Of a stretch of DNA of 64,000 bases, positions 43,349 through 50,669 are shown piece by piece. Under the pieces are notes generated by a model. That model saw nothing but the letters and a program-made list of their open reading frames with translations, was not told the DNA's origin and made no database searches. Origin of the DNA: Hamadaea sp013361475 (GTDB lineage: Bacteria; Actinomycetota; Actinomycetes; Mycobacteriales; Micromonosporaceae); the NCBI RefSeq assembly GCF_040654195.1, contig NZ_JBFAHM010000009.1:124001-188000 (forward strand), written 5' to 3'. A program made the position numbers and the translations under genes. How positions within the stretch are numbered: position 1 is the first letter of the stretch; each line of letters starts with the position of its first letter.

Positions 43349-44590
43349 TTACGCCTCCGGCAGCATCTTCGACCAGGCGACGTCCCAGACGGCGCCGGCG
43401 CTGTCGCCGATCAGCTGCGGACGGCCGGTGCCCTTGACGATGACCGGGTCGCCGAGCCGGAAGTTGTCGTAGAACCACTGAGCGTTGCCGCTGGAGATGT
43501 TGATGCAGCCATGCGAGACGTTCTGCTTGCCCTGCGCCCAGACGCTCCACGGCGCGGCGTGCACGAACTCGCCGCTGTAGGAGATGCGGCAGCAGAGCTT
43601 GATCAGGTCGTCGTAGTAGTTCGGGTTGTTGGGATCGGTGACGCCGTAGCTCGCCGACGTCATCCGGTGCTCCAGCTCCCGCGACATCACCACGTGCGTG
43701 CCCGAACGCGTCGGGAAGAGCACCCGGCCGCCGTCGGCCGTGGTCACGTAGCCGTTCTTGCCCATGCTGATCGGGATGTTCTTCACCAGTACGCCGTCGA
43801 CGGTGACCCGCATGTAGTGCGTGGCGTTGTCGGCGACGGCGATCCGGGCCGGCCCGATATTGAAGGAGATCGACTCGTTCTCCGCGCCGTAGACCTTCTT
43901 GCCCAGGTGTACGCCGTGCAGCTTGGCGACGACGGAGACCTTGGTGCCCTTGGCCCAGAACTTCTCCGGCCGGTAGTGCGCGGTGCGGTTGTCCACCCAG
44001 TACCAGCGGCCCTCGACCTGCGGCTCGCTGGTCACCTTGATGGCCGCCAGCGCCGCCTTCTTGTCCGACGGGGACTTGCTGAACTTCACGATGACGACCT
44101 GGCCGACGCCGTAGGTGCCGCCGTTCTTCATGCCGGTCATCGCGTTGGCCTGGAAGGTGATGCTGGCCGTGCCGGACGGCTTCAACGTCGTGAACGTCGC
44201 CGTCTGCTCCAGCGCCTTGCCGGTCGCGTCGACCCCGGTCGCGGTGACCTGGTAGGTCTTGCCGAACTGCAACGCCGAGGTGCTCCGCCACGTCGTCTTC
44301 TCGGCGTCCAGCTCACCCGGGACGGCCTTGCCGCCGGTCAGCACCGTCACCGTCTGCAGGGTGGCGTTGACCGCGGTCACGACCACCGGCTCGTTCGGGG
44401 CGACGCTCGCTCCGGGCGCGGGCGCGATCGTCAGCGTCGGCGCGTTCGGATCGTCGTCGGCAGCGGCGGACGTGCTCGGGGACGCGTTCGGACCGCTCCA
44501 GGCGACGTCCTTCGGGTCGTCCTTGCACGCGGCAAGCAGAGAACCCGCCGCGGCAGTCGCGGCGGTGGCGAAAATAGTGCGGCGGCGCAT
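43349..44590 (-). CDS. L,D-transpeptidase lipoprotein (YkuD)
   Basis: 413 aa. The signal peptide MRRRTIFATAATAAAGSLLAAC ends in a lipobox. Two Ig-like domains (about 45-245) precede the YkuD catalytic domain with H360-G-C362 in NVSHGCINIS, the layout of mycobacterial Ldt enzymes. It makes 3-3 cross-links in peptidoglycan outside the membrane. The RRRT start is also compatible with Tat export. It lies 24 bases before the TetR gene on the same strand but likely has its own promoter. Confidence 0.94.
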   Translation of the reverse strand: MRRRTIFATAATAAAGSLLAACKDDPKDVAWSGPNASPSTSAAADDDPNAPTLTIAPAPGASVAPNEPVVVTAVNATLQTVTVLTGGKAVPGELDAEKTTWRSTSALQFGKTYQVTATGVDATGKALEQTATFTTLKPSGTASITFQANAMTGMKNGGTYGVGQVVIVKFSKSPSDKKAALAAIKVTSEPQVEGRWYWVDNRTAHYRPEKFWAKGTKVSVVAKLHGVHLGKKVYGAENESISFNIGPARIAVADNATHYMRVTVDGVLVKNIPISMGKNGYVTTADGGRVLFPTRSGTHVVMSRELEHRMTSASYGVTDPNNPNYYDDLIKLCCRISYSGEFVHAAPWSVWAQGKQNVSHGCINISSGNAQWFYDNFRLGDPVIVKGTGRPQLIGDSAGAVWDVAWSKMLPEA

Positions 44591-44833
44591 GTCGGATCGT
44601 TCCTCCCGCGGTGAGGGTACTCAAGGAAGGACGCCTCGCGACACCCCGAGGATGCCTTCGGGGCGGGACGCGGATCTTACTGGCCGGACGGCGGATGGTC
44701 GCCTGACCGAATCGGTGGACGCGCCCAGCCCGCTCACAGACTCTCTGCCCCCGCCGCTCGCCCCTCGCCGCGGCTCGGCGCTCGCCGCTCGCCCCTGCGC
44801 GCTCGCCCCTCGGCGCCGCTCCGCACCGCTCGG

Positions 44834-44896
44834 CGCTGGATCAGGGTTCTCGGTCGAATCACACCCCAAGATTCGACCGAGAACCCTGATCCAGCG
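44834..44896. repeat. Palindrome family B, copy 2
   Basis: Perfect 26-bp arms (44834-44859, 44871-44896) with an 11-nt loop. The arms share GCTGGATCAGGG and CGGTCGAAT with copy 1 at 28721-28787, which has the same loop length. Confidence 0.95.
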
Positions 44897-44927
44897 GAGA
44901 TCATCGAAAGCCGGCCGCCTCCTTTAA

Positions 44928-44950
44928 CCGCATTATCCCGGATAACGCGA
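44928..44950. repeat. Near-palindrome family C, copy 2
   Basis: TTATCCCGGATAA within CCGC...CGCGA; its complement matches 40704-40726 at about 20 of 23 bases. Confidence 0.65.
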
Positions 44951-45152
44951 TGATCTTGCCGCAATGTCTCCGAAGCACCCACGAGTGGAATGCGGAAAGG
45001 CGCGCTCGAATAGCGTCGACTACCGCATTGCATACGCGCCGATGTCCCACCATTACCGGAAGATCAACAAGGCATCGAACCAGCTAAGGGGGGTCAAAAG
45101 ATGCGTTGTGCCGGTTCGGATCCATGCGTTTTCGACCACGATGGAGTTTTTG

Positions 45153-45182
45153 TTGCCGTGCCCGATTGCTCGTTGATATAAC
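45153..45182 (+). promoter_or_regulatory. Promoter of the XRE-DUF5919 gene
   Basis: TTGCCG (45153-45158) and TATAAC (45177-45182) are separated by 18 bases, a good sigma-A-type promoter 36 bases before the ATG at 45219. Confidence 0.6.
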
Positions 45183-45218
45183 CGCGTGGTGGAATTGAAC
45201 GGATCGCGGGGAGGACCC

Positions 45219-45965
45219 ATGCGAAACGAACGGCTGCGCGAGGCCATCCGCGCCAGTGGGCTGGCGATCACGGAGCTAGGCGGCGCCGTCGGAGTCAACG
45301 GCAAGACGGCACAGCGGTGGGTCTACGAAGGACGGACACCCCGCCGGAAGACGGCCGACCGGGTCTCCCGGCGGCTGGGCGTACCGGTCGACTGGCTGTG
45401 GCCGGCCATCACCGGGCCCGACACCGGCCCTGACAACCAACCGCGCGACTTCGTCCGGCTTTACGCGCATCGCGCCGAAGCACCCCGGCAGCTCTGGCAC
45501 GAATTGATGCGCGGGGCGAAGTCCAGCATCGACATCCTCTGCGTCACCGGGCTGTTCCTGGTGGAGGACAATCCGAGCGTCGACGACCTGCTGGCCCGCA
45601 AGGCCGAGGACGGCGTGCCGATACGGCTCGCGATGGCGCACCCGACCAGCCCCGCGTTACGCCGTCGCGCCACCGAACAACAGCTCATCGGAGCACTCGC
45701 CGCCCGGGCCCGGGCGGCGATCTCCTACTTCGAGCCGTTGACGGCGATTCCGGGGGCGCAACTGCGGACGCACAACCTCACGGCGTACTCGTCGATCTTC
45801 CGGTTCGACGACGATCTGCTGCTCAACCACCACCTCTTCGGCGTGCAAAACTTCCTCTGCCCGCTGCTGCACCTGCGGCGGGAGACCGAGGGCGGCCTGT
45901 TCGACCTCGTGACCGACGCCTTCGACCGGTTCTGGATCGCCGCCATGCCGGCCGATCCGGAATAG
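45219..45965 (+). CDS. XRE-family regulator with DUF5919 (PLD-like) domain
   Basis: 248 aa from ATG 45219, with GGGGAGG 4 bases upstream. Residues 1-75 are a helix-turn-helix, LREAIRASGLAITELGGAVG, then GKTAQRWVYEGRTP. The rest matches the DUF5919 pattern found after such HTHs in actinobacteria, with phospholipase-D-like strand order: SSIDILCVTGLFL, GVPIRLAMAHP, AYSSIFRFDDDLLLNHHLFG and CPLLHLRRE. It is followed after 24 bases by a methyltransferase gene. Ligand and targets unknown. Confidence 0.85.
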   Translation: MRNERLREAIRASGLAITELGGAVGVNGKTAQRWVYEGRTPRRKTADRVSRRLGVPVDWLWPAITGPDTGPDNQPRDFVRLYAHRAEAPRQLWHELMRGAKSSIDILCVTGLFLVEDNPSVDDLLARKAEDGVPIRLAMAHPTSPALRRRATEQQLIGALAARARAAISYFEPLTAIPGAQLRTHNLTAYSSIFRFDDDLLLNHHLFGVQNFLCPLLHLRRETEGGLFDLVTDAFDRFWIAAMPADPE

Positions 45966-45989
45966 CCCGACCGACACCAGGAGCGCCCC

Positions 45990-46820
45990 ATGACCGATCT
46001 CGCCGCGCTCGCCCGCCGGCAATACGCCAGCCTGGACCCGCTCACCGTGCGGGTTCGCACGCATCAGCGGTACAGCGCCCGGCCGGACGACGTGGACGCG
46101 ACGGTCCGGGCGGCGATCGGGCTCACCCCCGCCGACGACGTCCTCGACGTCGGCTGCGGCACCGGCGCCTTCCTGCGGACGCTGGCCGAGGAGGGACACC
46201 TCGGCCAGCTCATCGGGCTCGACGCGTCGCCCGCCGCCGTGTCCGCGCTCGCTGCCGCCCCCGGCGTCACGGCGATCGAAGGCGACGCCCAGCGCCTGCC
46301 GTTCGACGACGCGACGGTCGACGTCGTCACGCTGCGCCACATGCTGTACCACGTACCGGATCCGCTGGCCGCGCTCCGCGAGGCCCGCCGGGTGCTGCGG
46401 CCGGGCGGGCGACTCGCGGCGGTGGTCAACGTCGACACAACGCTTCCGACGCTGATGGAGCTGCTCGCGACCGCCGTCGCCACGCACGGCTTCGCCCGGC
46501 CGCGGCCCGGCGGCGAGGTCGGCCGGGGTCCGCGCATGGCCAGCGTCCACGACGGCAATCTGCCCACGCTGGTCCAGCAGATCTTCGGGTACGCCGAAAC
46601 GCACCGCCACGACAACGAACTGGTCTTCCCCACACCCGAGCCCATCGTCGAGTACGCCGTCTCCTGTCTCGTCGGCTGGGGTGTGGCCGACGACGAACCG
46701 CGGCGCGACGACGTCATCGCGACTCTCACGGAGAAGGCGGCGGCCTTGTTCGCCGACGGCGGCCCGGTACGCGACCCGAAGGGCTACGTGATCGTCACCG
46801 CCGTCGCGCCAACCACGTGA
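45990..46820 (+). CDS. SAM-dependent methyltransferase (class I)
   Basis: 276 aa, with AGGAG before the ATG. Motif I is VLDVGCGTGAFLRTLA, then LIGLDASPAAV, with RHMLYHVPDPLAALREARRV, LRPGGRL typical of Methyltransf_11. It follows the XRE-DUF5919 gene by 24 bases and is probably co-transcribed. Its stop TGA lies within the first bases of palindrome A copy 3. Confidence 0.9.
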   Translation: MTDLAALARRQYASLDPLTVRVRTHQRYSARPDDVDATVRAAIGLTPADDVLDVGCGTGAFLRTLAEEGHLGQLIGLDASPAAVSALAAAPGVTAIEGDAQRLPFDDATVDVVTLRHMLYHVPDPLAALREARRVLRPGGRLAAVVNVDTTLPTLMELLATAVATHGFARPRPGGEVGRGPRMASVHDGNLPTLVQQIFGYAETHRHDNELVFPTPEPIVEYAVSCLVGWGVADDEPRRDDVIATLTEKAAALFADGGPVRDPKGYVIVTAVAPTT

Positions 46821-46891
46821 TCATTACGCCAGCCATGCTGTTTCGCGCGCCGAAATGTCCGTTGATGCAGCATGGCTGACGCAACGATCAC
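46817..46891. repeat. Dispersed palindrome family A, copy 3
   Basis: Arms 46817-46840 and 46868-46891 (21 of 24 match), with TTTCGCGCGCCGAAATG in the loop. The TGA in its GTGATC end is the stop codon of the methyltransferase. It lies between convergent genes. Confidence 0.95.
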
Positions 46892-46900
46892 CACAGCTAG

Positions 46901-47920
46901 TCAGCGGCTGACGTCGGCGACCGCGGTCGTGGCCAGCGCGGCCACCTCGGCGAGCGTCGCCATCGAGGTGTCGCCCGGGGTCGTCATGGCGAGCGCCCCG
47001 TGGGCTACGCCGTACTCCACGGCGAGGCTCAGGTCGAGTCCGGTCAGCAGGCCGTAGATCAGGCCGGAGGCGAAGCCGTCGCCGCCCCCGATCCGGTCGA
47101 GTACTGCCAGCCCCTCCCGCAGCCGGGATTCGGCGAATTCGCCGTCGCGCCAGGCAATCGCACCCCAGTCGTGGACGTTGGTGGAGTGGACCCGGCGCAG
47201 CGTCGTGGCCACGACTCGCAGTCCCGGGAACTCCTTGACCAGATCGTCCACGTGCCCGGCGAAGGTCGCCGCCGAGACCGGTGCCTCGGTCGGCACGCCG
47301 AACAGCACGTCGACCCCGGCCAACAGCCGACGGTTGACCTCCTGGGCGCGTACGCGGCCGCCCCGGCCCTGCCAGAGGCTCGCCCGGTAGTTCAGGTCGT
47401 AGGAGACGGTCGCGCCGTGCCGGTGTGCTGCGTCCATCGCCGCCTCGATGAGGTCAGGCGTCGTGTCGGACAGCCCGGCGAGGATGCCGCCGGTGTGCAG
47501 CCAGCGTACGCCGCCGCCGAACAGCCCATCCCAGTCCACATCGGAGGGGCGGAGCTGGGCGATGGCGGTGTTGCCCCGATCGGAAACGCCCAGCGGCGCG
47601 CGTACGCCGAAGCCGCGCTCGACGAAGTTGAGCCCGTTGCGTACGTCGCGGCCGATGCCGTCGTAGGGCAGCCAGCGGACGAAGGAGGTGTCCACGCCGC
47701 CGGCCAGCATGAGGTCTTCGACCAGGCGGCCCACTTCGTTGTCGGCCAGCGCCGTGACGATCGCCGTACGCAGTCCGAAGCACCGGCGCAGCGCCCGCGC
47801 CACGTTGTACTCCCCGCCGCCTTCCCAGACCGAGAAGCTGCGCGCCGTGCGTACGCGTCCCTCACCGGGGTCGAGCCTCAGCATCACCTCGCCGAGCGCG
47901 ACCAGGTCGAAGGCGGTCAT
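46901..47920 (-). CDS. kdgK: 2-keto-3-deoxygluconate kinase (PfkB family)
   Basis: 339 aa from ATG 47920, which overlaps the aldolase stop (ATGA). PfkB features: VALGEVMLRLDP, EGGGEYNVARALR and a C-terminal GGGDGFASGLIYG with the catalytic Asp. Next to eda it is best read as KDG kinase, making 2-keto-3-deoxy-6-phosphogluconate in the lower Entner-Doudoroff/uronate route. No dehydratase (edd) gene is in the window, so the substrate probably comes from uronic or galacturonic acids. Confidence 0.88.
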   Translation of the reverse strand: MTAFDLVALGEVMLRLDPGEGRVRTARSFSVWEGGGEYNVARALRRCFGLRTAIVTALADNEVGRLVEDLMLAGGVDTSFVRWLPYDGIGRDVRNGLNFVERGFGVRAPLGVSDRGNTAIAQLRPSDVDWDGLFGGGVRWLHTGGILAGLSDTTPDLIEAAMDAAHRHGATVSYDLNYRASLWQGRGGRVRAQEVNRRLLAGVDVLFGVPTEAPVSAATFAGHVDDLVKEFPGLRVVATTLRRVHSTNVHDWGAIAWRDGEFAESRLREGLAVLDRIGGGDGFASGLIYGLLTGLDLSLAVEYGVAHGALAMTTPGDTSMATLAEVAALATTAVADVSR

Positions 47921-48537
47921 CGCGCGGCCAGCTCGACGGCGGCGGCGGAGCGCCGGGTGATCTCGGCGAAGTCCCTGCTCGCCAGGAGATCCGGGGCGGC
48001 GAGCCAGGATGCGCCGACCGCGAGGACGGCTGGTTCGGCGAGGTAGCCCGCGAGATTGGCGAGCGAGACGCCGCCCGTGGGCACGAATCGGACCTGGGCG
48101 AACGGCCCGGACAGCGCCCGGATGCCGGCCGGGCCGCCGAGCTGCTCGGCCGGGAAGAACTTGACGGTCGTGATCCCCGCTTCCAGGGCGGCCTGCAGTT
48201 CCGTCGCGGTGGCGATCCCCGGGATCACCGGTACGCCCACCTCCTGGCATCGCCGCACCACGGTCGCGGAGAACCCGGGGCTGAGGATGTACTTGGCGCC
48301 TGCCTCGACGGCCAGCTCGACCTGTTCGGCCGTGAGCACGGTGCCGGCCCCGACGAGCAGGTCGCTGTGCTCGGCCAGCCTCGCGATCGCCGCGATCGCA
48401 GCCGGCGTACGCAGAGTGACCTCGATGGTCCGGATGCCGCCGGCTGACAGCGCCTGCCCGAGGTCGAGCGCGAGCCCGGCGTCGGGCAGCGCCACGACCG
48501 GAATGATCCGTGTTCCGTCCAGCTGAACGTCGTTCAC
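47917..48537 (-). CDS. eda: KDPG/KHG aldolase
   Basis: 206 aa from a GTG at 48537. Family marks are IIPVVALPD, GGIRTIEVTLRTP with the catalytic Glu region, VGAGTVL, TTVKFFPAEQLGG with Schiff-base K126, and VRFVPTGGV. It splits 2-keto-3-deoxy-6-phosphogluconate to pyruvate and glyceraldehyde-3-phosphate. It overlaps kdgK by 4 bases and together they form a two-gene operon. Confidence 0.94.
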   Translation of the reverse strand: MNDVQLDGTRIIPVVALPDAGLALDLGQALSAGGIRTIEVTLRTPAAIAAIARLAEHSDLLVGAGTVLTAEQVELAVEAGAKYILSPGFSATVVRRCQEVGVPVIPGIATATELQAALEAGITTVKFFPAEQLGGPAGIRALSGPFAQVRFVPTGGVSLANLAGYLAEPAVLAVGASWLAAPDLLASRDFAEITRRSAAAVELAAR

Positions 48538-48550
48538 GTCAGCGAAACTA

Positions 48551-49054
48551 CTACACCCTGTTCCGGGCGCGATAGGCCGCGACCGTCGTGCGGCTGGCAC
48601 AGGTGTTGGAGCAGAACCGGCGGGTGCGGTTCTTGGACTGGTCGACGAAGAAGTTCCCGCATCCGTCGGCGGCGCAGCGCCCGAGGGTCAGGCCGGGATC
48701 GCCGGTCGCGACGTGGGCGAGGGCCGCGCCGACGGTCTGCCCGATCCACCGGACCGGCTCCTCTCCGTTACGCGCGAAGTGAATGTGCGGATGGTCCGCA
48801 CCGTCGTGATCGGACAGATGCATGCGCGGGGGGTATCGCCGCAGCAACGCGTCCACCGCGTCCGCCGGTATGCCGTCCACGATCTGGCCGAGCGCCTCGC
48901 GGATGAGTTTCAGCACCGGCGCCAGCTCGGCGGCGTCCGGCGCGGCGACCTCGTGCTCGGTGAGCATCTCCGCGTCTCCGGGAACCGAGGCAGGCGTGTT
49001 GACCAGGCCCACCGCGAACCGGGTGACGTTGCCCAAGTAGTCGACGTATTCCAC
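48551..49054 (-). CDS. CGNR zinc-finger protein
   Basis: 167 aa from a GTG at 49054 with AGGTGG upstream; an ATG at 49093 would add 13 residues but overlap the divergent gene's start. The C-terminal 42 residues form the CGNR zinc finger: RCAADGCGNFFVDQSKNRTRRFC, then SNTCASR. The N-terminus begins like the ABATE domain common in these proteins (LVNTPA). CGNR proteins are thought to be regulators responding to stress. It lies 13 bases before the eda GTG and may be in the same transcript. Confidence 0.88.
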   Translation of the reverse strand: MEYVDYLGNVTRFAVGLVNTPASVPGDAEMLTEHEVAAPDAAELAPVLKLIREALGQIVDGIPADAVDALLRRYPPRMHLSDHDGADHPHIHFARNGEEPVRWIGQTVGAALAHVATGDPGLTLGRCAADGCGNFFVDQSKNRTRRFCSNTCASRTTVAAYRARNRV

Positions 49055-49091
49055 TTGACCACCTACATCACTGATCCCTATCGTAGGCGTC

Positions 49092-49757
49092 ATGCTAGCA
49101 AACGACCCCTACATCGCCGCGCTCTGGCGGCTGGGCCACTTCGAGCAGGCGCTCGACCTCGCCGCCGAGCGGGCGGCCGCCCCCGAGATCCAGGCCGAGC
49201 TGCTCATCGACCGGTTCTTCTGGCAAGGCGAGGATCACGACGCGGCACAGTCCGCGGTGGACGCCCTCGACCCGGCGTCGACCGCCGGCCGATACCTGGC
49301 CGCCCGTCATGCGTACAGCCGCTTGTTGTTCCAGCACGAGATCCGTCCGGACGACCAGGCCGTGGTGCGCGTGGGCTACGAGGCCGCCGCCGCGGACCCG
49401 CAGCTGGCCGGCTGGGGCGAGTTCCACCTGGGCGTCTTCTCCGACAACATCCTGGAGGACCCGACGGCCGCGAAAGCGCATTTCGAGCGGGCGATGAAGG
49501 ACGACGACCCGCTGCTGCGGTCCTATGTGGTGCGCCACATGTCGGTGCACGAACCGGAACGCGCCCTCGACCACCTCCGGCACTCGCTCTACCTGCGGGC
49601 GACCCTCGGTTACCGGCCGCAGACCGCCGCCGCGATGGTCGCACTCGCCGACGCACTGCCCGAGGGAGACGAGCGGCAGCATCTGCGGGCGGCGGCACTG
49701 GTCACCGCACAGGAGCTTCAGCTGTCCTGGCTGCTCGGCGCACTCACCCAAGCCTGA
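49092..49757 (+). CDS. TPR-like helical protein, unknown
   Basis: 221 aa of helical pairs: LWRLGHFEQALDLAAERA, GEFHLGVFSDNILEDPTAAKAHFERA, then VRHMSVHEPERALDHLRHSL. No catalytic motif. TATCGT at 49079-49084 lies 7 bases before the ATG with no ribosome site, so the mRNA may be leaderless. It diverges from the CGNR gene over 37 bases. Confidence 0.82.
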   Translation: MLANDPYIAALWRLGHFEQALDLAAERAAAPEIQAELLIDRFFWQGEDHDAAQSAVDALDPASTAGRYLAARHAYSRLLFQHEIRPDDQAVVRVGYEAAAADPQLAGWGEFHLGVFSDNILEDPTAAKAHFERAMKDDDPLLRSYVVRHMSVHEPERALDHLRHSLYLRATLGYRPQTAAAMVALADALPEGDERQHLRAAALVTAQELQLSWLLGALTQA

Positions 49758-49773
49758 CGACCGCACCGGCGAG

Positions 49774-49829
49774 CTTGATCATGGTCAATTCCGTGCTGCC
49801 ATGACGACCAGGAAATGACCCTGATCAGG
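49774..49829. terminator. 19-bp imperfect inverted repeat between convergent genes
   Basis: Arms 49774-49792 and 49811-49829 pair at 16 of 19 positions with an 18-nt loop; core TGATCA and GGTCA. It lies in the gap between the TPR gene and the SWIM gene and could stop transcription from both sides. Confidence 0.6.
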
Positions 49830-49874
49830 CAAGCGCGGGCCGGCCGCCCGACGTGAAGATCGACGCAGCGCGGA

Positions 49875-50669
49875 TCACGCAGTGGGCCAGCTGATCCGGC
49901 CGACGGCGGCGGGCGGCGTGCCGAGCTGGCGCGACAACGGGACGTCCGGCAGCCCGACGGGTGGCGCCGACGGAAGCGGGGTCGGCGGCGACCACCACCG
50001 TGACAGCGGCACGTCCGCCGATGACGAGGCCGGGCCGAGCGCGGCCGCCGTGCCCACCACCGGCGTGACGACGCCGGAACCCCGCTGCACCTGCAACGCG
50101 TCGAGCAGATCGGACCGCGTACGCCCCCGCCAGAGCAGCAGCGTGAACGGGTCCTCGTCGAACCGCTCGGCGAGCAGGTAACACGCGGCCGCGATGTGCT
50201 TGCACGGCCAGCCCCAGTCCGGGCAGGAACAGTCCAGCGACACGTCGGTGGCCCGGGTCGGGAACAGCGGCACGCCCTCCGCGGCGAACAGGTCGACGAG
50301 TTCGTGCGGCACCTGACCGGCCAGCAGATGCGCCGCGAACAGGGCCTGCGAGGCGAGCTGCCGCTCCAGCCCCGCCCACGTCGCCTCACCCAGCGGCGGG
50401 AACCCGAGCCGCACCTTGTAGGGGGTCGCGCGCGAACCCTGGACGGCCGCGCTGACCAGACCGGGCTGGACGTCGAGCGAGAGCACCTGCCCGGCGCGGG
50501 CGTACGACCGGCCCCGGGCCAGCCGGCCCTTGTCGGCGAAGGACTCCAGCGCGCCGATGAACGCCTTCGACCACCAGGTGTCGCCGATCGACCCCTTCGT
50601 CGACCGCGCCTTGATGCCGCCCTCCACCTTGCGCGGGCGGCCGAACTCACGCCACTGCGGCGAGGTCAC
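49875..50669 (-). CDS. SWIM zinc-finger protein
   Basis: 264 aa from a GTG overlapping the SNF2 stop (GTGA). The SWIM motif is C147-S-C149-PDWGWP-C156-K-H158, which binds zinc and DNA or protein. The N-terminus (WREFGRPRKVEGGIKARSTKG, then WWSKAFIGALE) is typical of SWIM partners of bacterial SNF2 helicases; the last 60 residues are Pro/Ser-rich and disordered. It works with the helicase upstream. Confidence 0.93.
   Translation of the reverse strand: MTSPQWREFGRPRKVEGGIKARSTKGSIGDTWWSKAFIGALESFADKGRLARGRSYARAGQVLSLDVQPGLVSAAVQGSRATPYKVRLGFPPLGEATWAGLERQLASQALFAAHLLAGQVPHELVDLFAAEGVPLFPTRATDVSLDCSCPDWGWPCKHIAAACYLLAERFDEDPFTLLLWRGRTRSDLLDALQVQRGSGVVTPVVGTAAALGPASSSADVPLSRWWSPPTPLPSAPPVGLPDVPLSRQLGTPPAAVGRISWPTA

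Larger units (their letters stand above)
44591..45218. other. Gene-free gap of about 630 bases with repeats
   Basis: No credible gene. 44700-44830 is GC-rich with short CTCGCCCCTCG-type repeats, 44834-44896 is palindrome B copy 2, 44928-44950 is palindrome C copy 2, and 44950-45190 is clearly more AT-rich than its surroundings, with a small dyad AATGCGG (44989) to CCGCATT (45023) and a promoter for the next gene. Confidence 0.8.

Noticed and set aside
44964..45176. 70-aa plus-strand open frame
   Set aside because: No ribosome site, odd composition and it covers the promoter of the XRE-DUF5919 gene.
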